64,000 nucleotides of DNA from an uncultured Nitrospira sp. (GTDB lineage Bacteria; Nitrospirota; Nitrospiria; Nitrospirales; UBA8639). The translations under genes were made by a program, and so were the position numbers. The notes beneath the pieces were generated by a model, which searched no databases, had not been told where the DNA came from, and saw only the letters and a list, made by a program, of their open reading frames with translations. Positions 17,635 through 25,780 of this stretch are shown here, piece by piece; position 1 is the stretch's first letter; the number at the start of each line of letters is the position of its first letter. The DNA lies in contig CABVRQ010000006.1 in NCBI GenBank assembly GCA_902500695.1, positions 28,244-92,243 of the forward strand, read 5' to 3'.

Positions 17635-18777
17635 TTAAGGACATGGCCCGGAAATACAAACTGGAATTAATTTCCCGGGAAAAGCAATTTTCCATGCCCA
17701 ATATTTTTTAACTTGATCAAAGGGATCGTAGGGATCGACTTCATATTCATACAAGTCGTTATTTTCACAAAACGGAACAACTTGAATGGGCATTTTCAGG
17801 TCATACTTGACGATTGATTCAGCTAAGGCTACCGGACTTGGCACCAAATCGAGAGGATTTTCAATCGCTTCTTCTAAAGTCAAATAAGGTTTTCTTTTGG
17901 GAGTACCTCGAAGTTTAATGCTTTCAGGTTTGGCCTCATAAATAAACTCTTTCCAAGAATCACTCACCTGTTGAATATCTTCATTGGACAAGGCAAGAGC
18001 CATTGCCTCAGCATTCTCTTCAACATGCTTACAGGTGGCTGCCTTTACAATTGGAAAAACTCTCTTAAATGAGAGAATCCATGCCAAAACGATCTGAGAA
18101 GGAGTAGCTCGATATCTTTCTGCCAAGGCTCTAATGAGGTTCGCTTGAAGTTCGGTCCCAACCATTCTTCCCTTGTTTAAGGGACTATACCCCAGGATGG
18201 CTCCCTTAAATGAACTGAAGTTCAAAAATTCACTCCCCAGTCTTTTGGCTTGCAAATTAAATTCTATTTCATTTGAGGAAAATGGTATATGAGGAATGGA
18301 TTGCTCAAGCGCACAGAATTCCTGTGGAGAAAAATTACAAATTCCAAAAAATCGGATTACTCCACGTGCCCGATATTTCTCCAAAACCTCAAAAACTTTT
18401 TCTAAATTCACGCGTGGATTGGGCCAGTGAATTTGGTAAAGGTCTACCCACTGGGTTTGAAGGTTTTCCAGGCTTGTTTCTAAGGCTAAACTAATGTCTT
18501 GCGAATCCATTTTTTCATGTGGGTAAAATTTAGTAGCAAGAAAACATTTCTCCCGAATCCCTTTTAAGGCAATTCCAACAACTTCTTCTGAAAACCCATT
18601 TCCGTATAAACTGGCTGTATCAACAAAAGTCATCCCTAGGTCAATCCCCAATCTTAGAGCTTTAATTCTTTCCTGAATATATTCATTGAGGAACTGGTGC
18701 TTCGTCCCCATCCCTGTCGTACCCTGGCCTATAGATCCAACGCTGACTCCTGTCTCCCCGAATGGTTTACATTGCAT
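17635..18777 (-). CDS. Aldo/keto reductase with degenerate ParB-like C-terminus
   Basis: A 380-residue protein. Residues 1 to about 290 form an aldo/keto reductase barrel: FVDTASLYGNG holds the catalytic Asp and Tyr, FLATKFYP the Lys and YQIHWPNPR the His. The last 80 residues are not part of that family. They start TLEEAIENPLDLVPSPVAL and end with KKYWAWKIAFPGKLIPV, matching the tail of the second reductase at 23168-24283, whose tail resembles the ParB/sulfiredoxin-type domain. Here the G-x-x-R core is lost (QVKK). It likely reduces a keto-sugar, with the tail perhaps binding a nucleotide or partner. No strong ribosome site is visible. Confidence 0.85.
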   Translation of the reverse strand: MQCKPFGETGVSVGSIGQGTTGMGTKHQFLNEYIQERIKALRLGIDLGMTFVDTASLYGNGFSEEVVGIALKGIREKCFLATKFYPHEKMDSQDISLALETSLENLQTQWVDLYQIHWPNPRVNLEKVFEVLEKYRARGVIRFFGICNFSPQEFCALEQSIPHIPFSSNEIEFNLQAKRLGSEFLNFSSFKGAILGYSPLNKGRMVGTELQANLIRALAERYRATPSQIVLAWILSFKRVFPIVKAATCKHVEENAEAMALALSNEDIQQVSDSWKEFIYEAKPESIKLRGTPKRKPYLTLEEAIENPLDLVPSPVALAESIVKYDLKMPIQVVPFCENNDLYEYEVDPYDPFDQVKKYWAWKIAFPGKLIPVCISGPCP

Positions 18778-18857
18778 CTAAAATTTCATCCCATCAAGAA
18801 TTTTCTGACAGTAATAATCTGGCCAAATTACATCTGGCTTACCAAGGAACGCTTGCT

Positions 18858-19850
18858 CTAAACAGCGTGGGCTGTTCTTAACCGTTCTTTTGCCCCGTGG
18901 CTTTCCCGATACCATACGAGGGTTTTATTTAGGCCCATGGCCAGACTGGTTTGAGCAGTAAAATTAAGCATGACTTTGGCTTTACTCACATCAATCAAAC
19001 GAATAGGAATCATAGAAGGTTTGGTTGGGTTGATGACCACATTTGCATGCTGGAATTGGTCAATTTCTAGAAGGGTCGTTAGGACATCCCGCACACGACG
19101 CCCATTCCCATATCCAATATTGACCGGATCGAACTGATCTAACGTGGCCATGGCCAACATTACGGCATCAACAAAATCATCTACATAAATTAGATCTCTC
19201 ACATCTTCACCTGTTCCCCAAACTTCCAGAGGATCCTGGCGCTCAATAACTTTCCGGGTGAGTGCCGCTGTAACATGGGACCGTTCGAAATCGAATTTGT
19301 CGTACGGCCCATAGACATTGGAGGGCCTCACAACCACCGTGTTCATCGGATCCTTAATTTTTTCAGAATAGATTCGGCACAGGACCTCCCCATACCGTTT
19401 CATCCACCCCACGCTGAAGTAGGCCTCATACGGATCCCCGACAAACATTTCCTCCTCTGAGACAGGCCGATCTCCACTGGGTGGATAGGCTGCACTACTA
19501 CTGATAAAAAGAAATTTCTTTATCTTTGCCTGATAGGACGCTTCCAACATCTGGGCGTTCATCACCACATTCGGTGTCACATGAGCTAAGGGCTGTGTCG
19601 CCATGACCGCCGCGCCTGAGGTATTCGCTGCACACATAAAGACATAGTCCATGCCCTCTACGACCCGTCGACAATCTTCCATGTTGGTCAGATCCGCTTG
19701 GACATATTCCAGGCGCTGATGCTCAAATTGCGGGCTACGTGTATGCAACGTCCCACGCACGTGACTCCCCTCTTCGACTAACCGCTTAGCAATATTGGTC
19801 CCCAAAAATCCTCCCGCACCCGTGACCAACACCTTGCTACCCTTAAACAT
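18858..19850 (-). CDS. NAD-dependent sugar epimerase/dehydratase-type SDR
   Basis: Extended SDR of 330 residues. AAGGAG lies 6 bases before the chosen ATG at 19850, which overlaps the stop of the RmlC-like gene. The nucleotide site is TGAGGFLG (residues 10-17), and RPSNVYGPYDKFDFE and VRDLIYVDDFVDAV are typical of sugar-nucleotide SDRs. The active-site serine region SSSAAYP (117-123) is present, but four residues before Lys151, where YxxxK needs tyrosine, stands Val147. It shares family features with the SDRs at 20360-21388 and 24738-25748. It may act as a reductase or epimerase with an altered mechanism; the substrate is unknown. Confidence 0.85.
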   Translation of the reverse strand: MFKGSKVLVTGAGGFLGTNIAKRLVEEGSHVRGTLHTRSPQFEHQRLEYVQADLTNMEDCRRVVEGMDYVFMCAANTSGAAVMATQPLAHVTPNVVMNAQMLEASYQAKIKKFLFISSSAAYPPSGDRPVSEEEMFVGDPYEAYFSVGWMKRYGEVLCRIYSEKIKDPMNTVVVRPSNVYGPYDKFDFERSHVTAALTRKVIERQDPLEVWGTGEDVRDLIYVDDFVDAVMLAMATLDQFDPVNIGYGNGRRVRDVLTTLLEIDQFQHANVVINPTKPSMIPIRLIDVSKAKVMLNFTAQTSLAMGLNKTLVWYRESHGAKERLRTAHAV

Positions 19851-20403
19851 GAGCCACTCCTTCATCCCTTTGAGAAACAATCGGCTGTTTCACCGGCCAC
19901 CAGATTCCCAAAGTCGGATCATTCCAAGGCACGGTAAATTGCCCATCACGGTTATAATTGGTTGTTTGCTTGTAGTGGAAGATGGCCTGGTTGGACAACA
20001 CCAGATGTGCATTTCCAAACTTGGGTGGGATCAAGACTTGTCGTCGATTATGATCTGATAGCGTAAATGATTCCCACTGTTGATACTGTGGAGACATGGG
20101 ATCCCAATTGACTACTACCAAATAAAACTTTCCCCACAAACATGACACCAGCTTCCAGGTCTCTTGGTCTCCATGAATGCCTCGCAACACATGTCTGCTG
20201 GACACGGAGATGTCGTCCTGCACAAAATTCATGTCAATTCCCGCTTGCCGATACACATCTTCGTTAAAGGTTTCAACATAGGTCCCCCGAAAATCTTCAA
20301 AAATCGTCGGTGGAATCACAAGTCTCACACCTTCCAAGCGGCAGGAAGAGACTTGTAATTTAGGAGGCGGAGAAATAGTTTTGCCGTTTAAGGTATTCAT
20401 CAT
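19843..20403 (-). CDS. RmlC-like sugar 3,5-epimerase (cupin)
   Basis: A 186-residue cupin related to dTDP-4-keto-6-deoxyglucose 3,5-epimerase. The core has FRGTYVETF, VQDDISVSSRHVLRGIHGD with the catalytic-type His in RGIHG, then KLVSCLWGKFYLVVVNWD and a later IFHYKQTTNYN with the expected aromatic/acid-base region. In heptose and 6-deoxyheptose pathways such RmlC relatives epimerise GDP-4-keto sugars, which fits the GDP-mannose-dehydratase-like gene at 29295-30272. The chosen ATGATG start overlaps the upstream SDR by 44 bases; a later start is possible because the first 20 residues are not conserved. Confidence 0.85.
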   Translation of the reverse strand: MMNTLNGKTISPPPKLQVSSCRLEGVRLVIPPTIFEDFRGTYVETFNEDVYRQAGIDMNFVQDDISVSSRHVLRGIHGDQETWKLVSCLWGKFYLVVVNWDPMSPQYQQWESFTLSDHNRRQVLIPPKFGNAHLVLSNQAIFHYKQTTNYNRDGQFTVPWNDPTLGIWWPVKQPIVSQRDEGVAHV

Positions 20404-21388
20404 GATGCTTCACGTACCAATCCCATGTGTGCTGTAAACCTTCCTGAAGATTCACTTGTGGTTCGTACCCGAGAAAATTCCTAGCCAATGAAATATCCAT
20501 CACTCGACGTGGAAACCCGCTGGGTTTTGTGCTGTCAAATTGAGCCCGGAACGGCACAACTGATTGAAGGGCTTCCACCAATTCTTTGATTGTATAGCCT
20601 ATGCCACTGCCTAAATTGACATACCGCCCGCCCGTTCCATGGTACAAAGCCAGAATTACTCCATCAGCCACATCCCCACTATAGGCAAAATCCCGAATGG
20701 CAGTGCCATCTCCCCAAATGACCACGGGATCCTCCTTTGAAAATATTCGTCGCATAAGGGTGGGAATCACCATGGCATTGGCAGGATCGAAATTATCCCC
20801 AGGCCCGTACACATTGCAGGGGCGCACGACAGCGTAATGCTTCAAACCGTACTGTATTTGGTAGGCGCGAACTTGCAATTCAGCCATTCGTTTGGCCCAG
20901 CCAGGGAACATATCCATTGGTGGCCCATCATCCTCCCCTTCCTGCTCCTTGAAAATTTCCGCACTCGGGTAAGCTCCGATTGATGAAGTATAGACAACTC
21001 GATCAACATTGTTCAGTCGACAGGCCTCCAACATATTGGTATTCATCATCAACAAAGGGACAAGAAAACTTGCCGGTTTGGATTTCGTGACTTCAATAGA
21101 ACCTTTGATTCCGGCCACATGAAAGACACAATCCATATCTTTCACGATACGTTGGCAAAATCCAAAGTCGCACAAATCGCCTTTCACATATTCCACCTTG
21201 TCCTCAACCTGGAGCTCATCAAGAGACACACTTCGAACGGCGGCCCCAGCCTCTACCAGCCGGCTCACAATTTTCCGTCCGATCAACCCGCTTCCTCCAG
21301 TCACCACAATATTTTTTCCCGTAAAGAACTGCATAATGGAAGCGGCAATCATGTCTCTACGTATTTGTTCAGTTATTGTTTGAGTCAC
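20360..21388 (-). CDS. NAD-dependent sugar epimerase/dehydratase-type SDR
   Basis: Extended SDR of 342 residues starting at a GTG (21388) placed 7 bases after AAGGAG; a GTG two codons earlier is too close to that site. The dinucleotide motif TGGSGLIG is at residues 30-37, with TSSIGAYP at 134-141 and RPCNVYGPGDNFDPAN and IRDFAYSGDVADGV further on. In the position of the catalytic tyrosine of YxxxK (four before Lys166) stands Pro162. The closest relative in the window is the SDR at 24738-25748, which shares GIKGS and AKR. It probably modifies a keto-sugar nucleotide. The role of an enzyme without this tyrosine is uncertain. Confidence 0.85.
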   Translation of the reverse strand: MTQTITEQIRRDMIAASIMQFFTGKNIVVTGGSGLIGRKIVSRLVEAGAAVRSVSLDELQVEDKVEYVKGDLCDFGFCQRIVKDMDCVFHVAGIKGSIEVTKSKPASFLVPLLMMNTNMLEACRLNNVDRVVYTSSIGAYPSAEIFKEQEGEDDGPPMDMFPGWAKRMAELQVRAYQIQYGLKHYAVVRPCNVYGPGDNFDPANAMVIPTLMRRIFSKEDPVVIWGDGTAIRDFAYSGDVADGVILALYHGTGGRYVNLGSGIGYTIKELVEALQSVVPFRAQFDSTKPSGFPRRVMDISLARNFLGYEPQVNLQEGLQHTWDWYVKHHDEYLKRQNYFSAS

Positions 21389-21417
21389 GAGCACACTCCT
21401 TAGAGGGTACTGGCCCC

Positions 21418-22179
21418 TTATTCGAACACCACATATGAAACCCGTGAGGCAAAAGGAAATCGTTGAATTTTCAAATGATTCAATCCAAAAACTTCCATAA
21501 GAGCAAGGGTTTCCCCTGGAGAATCCGGATCATTCAATTCATCAAACCCCAGAATGGTACCTTTGGTCATTCGAGGACGAAGAAGCTCGAGACATTTGAC
21601 CGTTGGTTCGTACAAATCCAAATCAAAATACGCCATAGCCACGATGGTTTCCGGGCATCTAGCCAGATATTGAGGCAACTCCTCCACCACATCTCCTACG
21701 CACAATTCATGTTTTTTAATGTGGTTTAATGGATTGAGTGTTTCATGTAAACTGAGTAACTTTCGAAGGGTTTCTTCGTAGTGAGGCGAGACGGCTAATT
21801 GTCCGTTCACCATCATATTGGATTGGCCATCTTTTTCATGGATCGAAGGAAAACCGGAAAACGTATCGAATCCCACAATTTTTCGATGCCGGTTAAATGG
21901 TTCATAGATCCCTCGCAATGCGGAAAACAAGGCAAGATTTTGACCCCACCGTACTCCAAATTCCATGACGACGCCCTGGACAGCGATGATCTGACGATAC
22001 AAGAAGTCCATGAATAAGAGACGAGCTAAATGCTTTGATTCAAGAAATAGTCCAAGATTGGATAACAATTGGTCAGACGGAAGAGAATTTTGGAATAGCA
22101 AGTCACCCATCTGTTGCCGAGCCGCCTGCTCATTCGCATTCGCATACGATTTAATCTGTAATTGTTCTGCGTTCACCAT
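21418..22179 (-). CDS. TylF/MycF-type SAM methyltransferase
   Basis: A 253-residue class I methyltransferase of the TylF (macrocin O-methyltransferase) family, whose members methylate sugar hydroxyls. Motifs: GVVMEFGVRWGQNLAL as the SAM-binding start, GFDTFSGFP, and AYFDLDLYEPT, where acidic residues bind a divalent metal, followed by GFDELNDP. The ATG overlaps the stop of the preceding methyltransferase as TGATG, and GGAG lies 8 bases upstream, so the two are translationally coupled. It is a likely O-methylating step on the glycan of this cluster. Confidence 0.85.
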   Translation of the reverse strand: MVNAEQLQIKSYANANEQAARQQMGDLLFQNSLPSDQLLSNLGLFLESKHLARLLFMDFLYRQIIAVQGVVMEFGVRWGQNLALFSALRGIYEPFNRHRKIVGFDTFSGFPSIHEKDGQSNMMVNGQLAVSPHYEETLRKLLSLHETLNPLNHIKKHELCVGDVVEELPQYLARCPETIVAMAYFDLDLYEPTVKCLELLRPRMTKGTILGFDELNDPDSPGETLALMEVFGLNHLKIQRFPFASRVSYVVFE

Positions 22180-23150
22180 CACATCTGCTCCTCTACTGGC
22201 TTCCAGATCACCATAGAATACCCATCATGATATAGAGAGCCAAAAGTTCTGATCGTTCCAAGAATTTCCAGCCGGCCTTCCTGTTCAAATGCCTTCAAGG
22301 TTCCAAGCAATCCTTGCAAATATTTTCTTTTCTCCAGATACTTTGCCGCGACGTAATCAAACAAGACGCTCTGATCGTAAAGCTCGTAGAGGGTTTCCAC
22401 GTGTATGCAAATAGAAAGGGGTTGACTGAGGAGATAATTCACAAACGCATGGTATTGACAGCCCAGTTGCTCCATGGCGCCAACGGTAAACACCCCGCTC
22501 TGTGGGTACAAGCTAAACGTTTCATCAGGCTCCAACATGTTAAATTCACGACCAACGACATTAAATCCATGCGCTTCTCTCAACAGGCGAAGAATCGCCT
22601 GAGAGGATTGTGACCAATCCAACCCATACAAGGGACGGCCCGGAAACAAGCGAGCCGCATCCACTAAATTATGTCCGGTCCCACAACCAAACTCGTAAAT
22701 GTGGTCAACGGCATGGAACCATCTTTTGAACATCCAGTGACGCAGAATTTCGACAATGCTGGTTTCAAATTGACAGGAAACAGGTCTGACGTACTCTCCT
22801 TTTAATCTGATGACTTCCTGAGGTCGAACAAATTTGGGGACCAACGCGCCCAAATTATATCCTGTGCGCTGAAAGTCACTTAAATTTTCTGCCCATCCAT
22901 CTTCCCAACGCTGCTTTCGATGTGTCCCTGCAACTTCCAGATCCTGGTCAAGAGTTTTCAACACTCGAAGCAAGACTTGGTCACGAGAAGCTCCCTGTAG
23001 GATGTCGTAACGCAAATCATATCGTCCTAACAATTCGCGACATTCGGGGAAGAGCGTTCCAGGCGCTTCCCCAAATATCGTCTCAAAATCTTCTTGCCGA
23101 AGTTTCTCCTGATGCGCGTGAATCGGCTGGAGTGGAAAAGTGGCAATCAT
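22179..23150 (-). CDS. SAM-dependent methyltransferase
   Basis: A 323-residue protein with a class I methyltransferase core in the second half: IYEFGCGTGHNLVDAARLFPG is motif I, YGLDWSQSS the acidic motif II, and VFTVGAMEQLG the region near motif IV. The first 130 residues form a separate helical part including LSDFQRTGYNLGALVPKF and RLKGEYVRPV, as in methyltransferases of LPS and capsule clusters. AAGGGA lies just upstream of the ATG. It lies between an aldo/keto reductase and a TylF-type methyltransferase, so a role in modifying the glycan or a C-methylation of a keto-sugar is likely. Confidence 0.8.
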   Translation of the reverse strand: MIATFPLQPIHAHQEKLRQEDFETIFGEAPGTLFPECRELLGRYDLRYDILQGASRDQVLLRVLKTLDQDLEVAGTHRKQRWEDGWAENLSDFQRTGYNLGALVPKFVRPQEVIRLKGEYVRPVSCQFETSIVEILRHWMFKRWFHAVDHIYEFGCGTGHNLVDAARLFPGRPLYGLDWSQSSQAILRLLREAHGFNVVGREFNMLEPDETFSLYPQSGVFTVGAMEQLGCQYHAFVNYLLSQPLSICIHVETLYELYDQSVLFDYVAAKYLEKRKYLQGLLGTLKAFEQEGRLEILGTIRTFGSLYHDGYSMVIWKPVEEQM

Positions 23151-23167
23151 AATTCCCTTAAAATCTG

Positions 23168-24283
23168 TCAGGAGAAATCTTCAATCAACGCTGGTAGGGG
23201 CTTTTCGAACCCGTGTGCAATGACCCATGCCCAATACCGGATTCGGCCTTCCAGAAGCTCAAAGCGGTCATGAGAAGATGTAGCTGGGCGAAGACGTACC
23301 GGTTTCAAAAAATCCCCTGTGGTAATTTGTTGTGCTAATTCCTGCGGGCTAGGAACGAAATTCATGGCATTTTTGAGAGCGTCCTCAAGGGTTCGGTAGA
23401 CCGAACGTCCAGAGTCATCAGCAACGTGTATAGACCTAGGAGAAATCTCCAGAAAATGTCCGGTACATTGCGCTTCAAGATACCGGACGTCCTCGTTTAT
23501 TAGATCAAAATCTATACTTTCCGCGTTTTCCTTCATTCTTTGACAATTCGTCGTATTCGGAATCACCACCACGGGCAGATGGCCAGTCAACCACCGCAAA
23601 ACAATTTGAGCTGGAGTTTTATAATATTTATTCGCTATTTCCTGAAGAACAGCATACTGCTTTCGATTCGCGACAAAACGTCCACAATGAAGAGGACTAT
23701 AGGCGATAATGCTGATTCCCTCTTCTTCCCCATATTGGAGGAATTCCCGCTCGATACTTCGATCGAACAAGTTATATTCCATTTGCACAGAGGCCAAAAG
23801 CTTTGGGGTTAACTGTTGATGTATTTGTTGAGTATCTTTGAATGAAAAATTGCAAATTCCCACATATCGGACCAAACCCTCCTGTACCATTTCCTCTAGA
23901 CCCACCAGGGTGTCCGAGATGGGGATTTTGGGATTAGGCCAGTGGATTTGGAGAAGATCAATCCGATCTGTTTGCAGACGCCTGAGACTTCTCTCAACCG
24001 AACCTTTTATTCCTTTTATAGATAAGTTCTCAGGAGAAACCTTGGTCGCCAACACCACACGATGGCGAATCCCCTTCACGGCCTTACCAATGACCACTTC
24101 AGACTCTCCAGCACCATACACAGGTGCCGTATCAATAAAGTTCATGCCCATATCAATTCCGGCCCGAATCGTGGATTCTAGCTCCCGATGTACCTCCCGG
24201 TTTGCCAGGGAATGATGAATCCCGGTCCCTTGACCGATGGCTGATATTTCTATGTCAGATTGGCCTAATTTTTTAAGGAGCAT
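23168..24283 (-). CDS. Aldo/keto reductase fused to a ParB-like C-terminal domain
   Basis: A 371-residue protein. Residues 1 to about 290 are an aldo/keto reductase with the tetrad visible: Asp and Tyr in FIDTAPVYGAGES, Lys in VLATKVSP, His in LQIHWPNPK. Residues 305-371 resemble the ParB/sulfiredoxin-type domain: SPQELAQQITTGDFLKPVRL (312-331) matches the L-A-x-S-I...G...P-I-x-V strand, and ELLEGRIRYWAW (342-353) matches the G-E-R-R-x-x-A core. True ParB domains bind CTP. A fusion to a reductase in a sugar pathway could mean sensing or binding of a nucleotide or nucleotide-sugar. It is a paralogue of the reductase at 17635-18777. Confidence 0.88.
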   Translation of the reverse strand: MLLKKLGQSDIEISAIGQGTGIHHSLANREVHRELESTIRAGIDMGMNFIDTAPVYGAGESEVVIGKAVKGIRHRVVLATKVSPENLSIKGIKGSVERSLRRLQTDRIDLLQIHWPNPKIPISDTLVGLEEMVQEGLVRYVGICNFSFKDTQQIHQQLTPKLLASVQMEYNLFDRSIEREFLQYGEEEGISIIAYSPLHCGRFVANRKQYAVLQEIANKYYKTPAQIVLRWLTGHLPVVVIPNTTNCQRMKENAESIDFDLINEDVRYLEAQCTGHFLEISPRSIHVADDSGRSVYRTLEDALKNAMNFVPSPQELAQQITTGDFLKPVRLRPATSSHDRFELLEGRIRYWAWVIAHGFEKPLPALIEDFS

Positions 24284-24298
24284 AGCGCTAGCCCATGA

Positions 24299-24766
24299 TT
24301 ACAGCTGTATTTTCCAGTCTTGCAAATCATCCACCGAGACATTACTTGCCCGGCACACCCGGGTTCCCGTTTTAACTTCAGCCAACAGTAAATTTTTCAT
24401 CTGATTTCTGATGCCATTTAACTGATGAGCCCTTTTCAACCATTGATCGTATCGCTTGGGTTCGGCCTTCATACCCTCTTTACACATCCAGATTTCGTAA
24501 TTGATTTGCGCAAGCACAATAATTAACCGGACGTTCCGCCCTGACAATTTGATCTGATATCGATCAGCCCATCCATCAATATCATCTTCCAGATCAGCGA
24601 TTTCGGTTCTGACAGATGTCCGGATTGATTCATGGAACGCCTCCTTTAGTTGATCAACGGTCAATCGATCGACCAGATCTCCCAACCCTGGCACAAATCG
24701 TGGATTTGAAAGTCCATCAGTTTTCCGCTTCCGGTTTTTAGGCGCTAAGGAGGTTTTTCCGCTCAT
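24299..24766 (-). CDS. Unknown small protein in glycan cluster
   Basis: Not recognised with confidence. The chosen ATG at 24766 overlaps the end of the upstream SDR gene by 29 bases and gives 155 residues. After a basic start (KNRKRK), PGLGDLVDRLTVDQLKEA recalls the GDLIDRLSI-type signature of some small uncharacterised proteins found in glycan gene sets. A helical core follows (DIDGWADRYQIKL, then NVRLIIVLAQINYEIWM), and the C-terminus has VCRASNVSVDDLQDW. There is no signal or membrane segment. An accessory role in assembling the sugar is plausible from position only. Confidence 0.65.
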   Translation of the reverse strand: MSGKTSLAPKNRKRKTDGLSNPRFVPGLGDLVDRLTVDQLKEAFHESIRTSVRTEIADLEDDIDGWADRYQIKLSGRNVRLIIVLAQINYEIWMCKEGMKAEPKRYDQWLKRAHQLNGIRNQMKNLLLAEVKTGTRVCRASNVSVDDLQDWKIQL

Positions 24767-25748
24767 GAGCGAGTTCCCGATTCTGGATATACCAGTGAAT
24801 AGTTTGGCGAATCCCCTCTTGGAGAGGGGTTTTTGGAAAAAATCCAATCGTGGCTTCTGCCCGTTCCATCGACAGCAACCGGACAGGATCACCGGCTGGC
24901 TTTGAAGGATCCCACTCAATGGCGCTGGAAGCCCCGCATTCAGTCACAATGATTTCAGCTAACTGTCTGATCGTCGTCGGAACGCCACTTCCCAAATTAA
25001 TGGGAAAACAGGGCGGAGCCTGTTCCATGGCCAGCAACAACCCGTCAACAACATCCTGAACAAAAATAAAATCGCGAATGACCGATCCATCTCCCCAAAT
25101 ACGAACTGGGCATTCCCCATCCAACACCCTTCGAATGAGGGCCGGGATCACCTGTCCAGTAGCCGGGTTAAAATCATCAAAGGGACCGTACACATTGGAA
25201 GGTCTGACCACCCGCACGGCATCCCAATTGTATTCGTGCAGGTACGTTTCGGCTTCAAGCTCTCCGATCCTTTTCGCAATCCCGGCGTACCGGTCATTTT
25301 GCTTCGGAAGACCATTCCAGACATTGTCCTCCAAATGAAGAGCCGCCGGAGGATACGCACAAATACTACTCACAAAAAGGTATCGGGACACTCCTTCTCG
25401 ATAGGCTGCTTCTAACAAATTGGATTGGTATCGAAGCATCGGCACAAAATAACTGGCTGCTCTTTTCACCCCGATACCGACCGATCCTTTAATTCCGACC
25501 AAATTAAAAACATACTCTTGCCCTTCAACAGCTTTTTTACATGTATTATTGCAAGTCAGATCGCCTCTAAAAAACGCAATTGAAGAACCCAACAATGCTC
25601 TCGCATAACTTTCCTGTTCCAAAGAAACCACGGTCACCTGCGCCCCCAATGCCAACAAGGCTCGAACAAGGGGAATACCAATCATCCCCGTTCCACCGGA
25701 GACCAGAATCCGTTTTCCAAAATAGATGGAGGAATTCGTCTTCGTCAT
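24738..25748 (-). CDS. NAD-dependent sugar epimerase/dehydratase-type SDR
   Basis: Extended SDR of 336 residues. The ATG at 25748 is preferred over a GTG two codons upstream because AGGG stands 6 bases before it. Motifs: SGGTGMIG (17-24), SSICAYP (127-133), RPSNVYGPFDDFNPATG, and VIRDFIFVQDVVDGLL. Ala155 occupies the place of the YxxxK tyrosine four residues before Lys159, although Tyr154 is one residue further away. Third of three related SDRs in the cluster, most like that at 20360-21388. It probably carries out an epimerisation or reduction of a nucleotide-linked keto-sugar. Confidence 0.85.
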   Translation of the reverse strand: MTKTNSSIYFGKRILVSGGTGMIGIPLVRALLALGAQVTVVSLEQESYARALLGSSIAFFRGDLTCNNTCKKAVEGQEYVFNLVGIKGSVGIGVKRAASYFVPMLRYQSNLLEAAYREGVSRYLFVSSICAYPPAALHLEDNVWNGLPKQNDRYAGIAKRIGELEAETYLHEYNWDAVRVVRPSNVYGPFDDFNPATGQVIPALIRRVLDGECPVRIWGDGSVIRDFIFVQDVVDGLLLAMEQAPPCFPINLGSGVPTTIRQLAEIIVTECGASSAIEWDPSKPAGDPVRLLSMERAEATIGFFPKTPLQEGIRQTIHWYIQNRELAHERKNLLSA

Positions 25749-25780
25749 AAACACCCTTACTTAAATTGAGAGAAGAAAAA

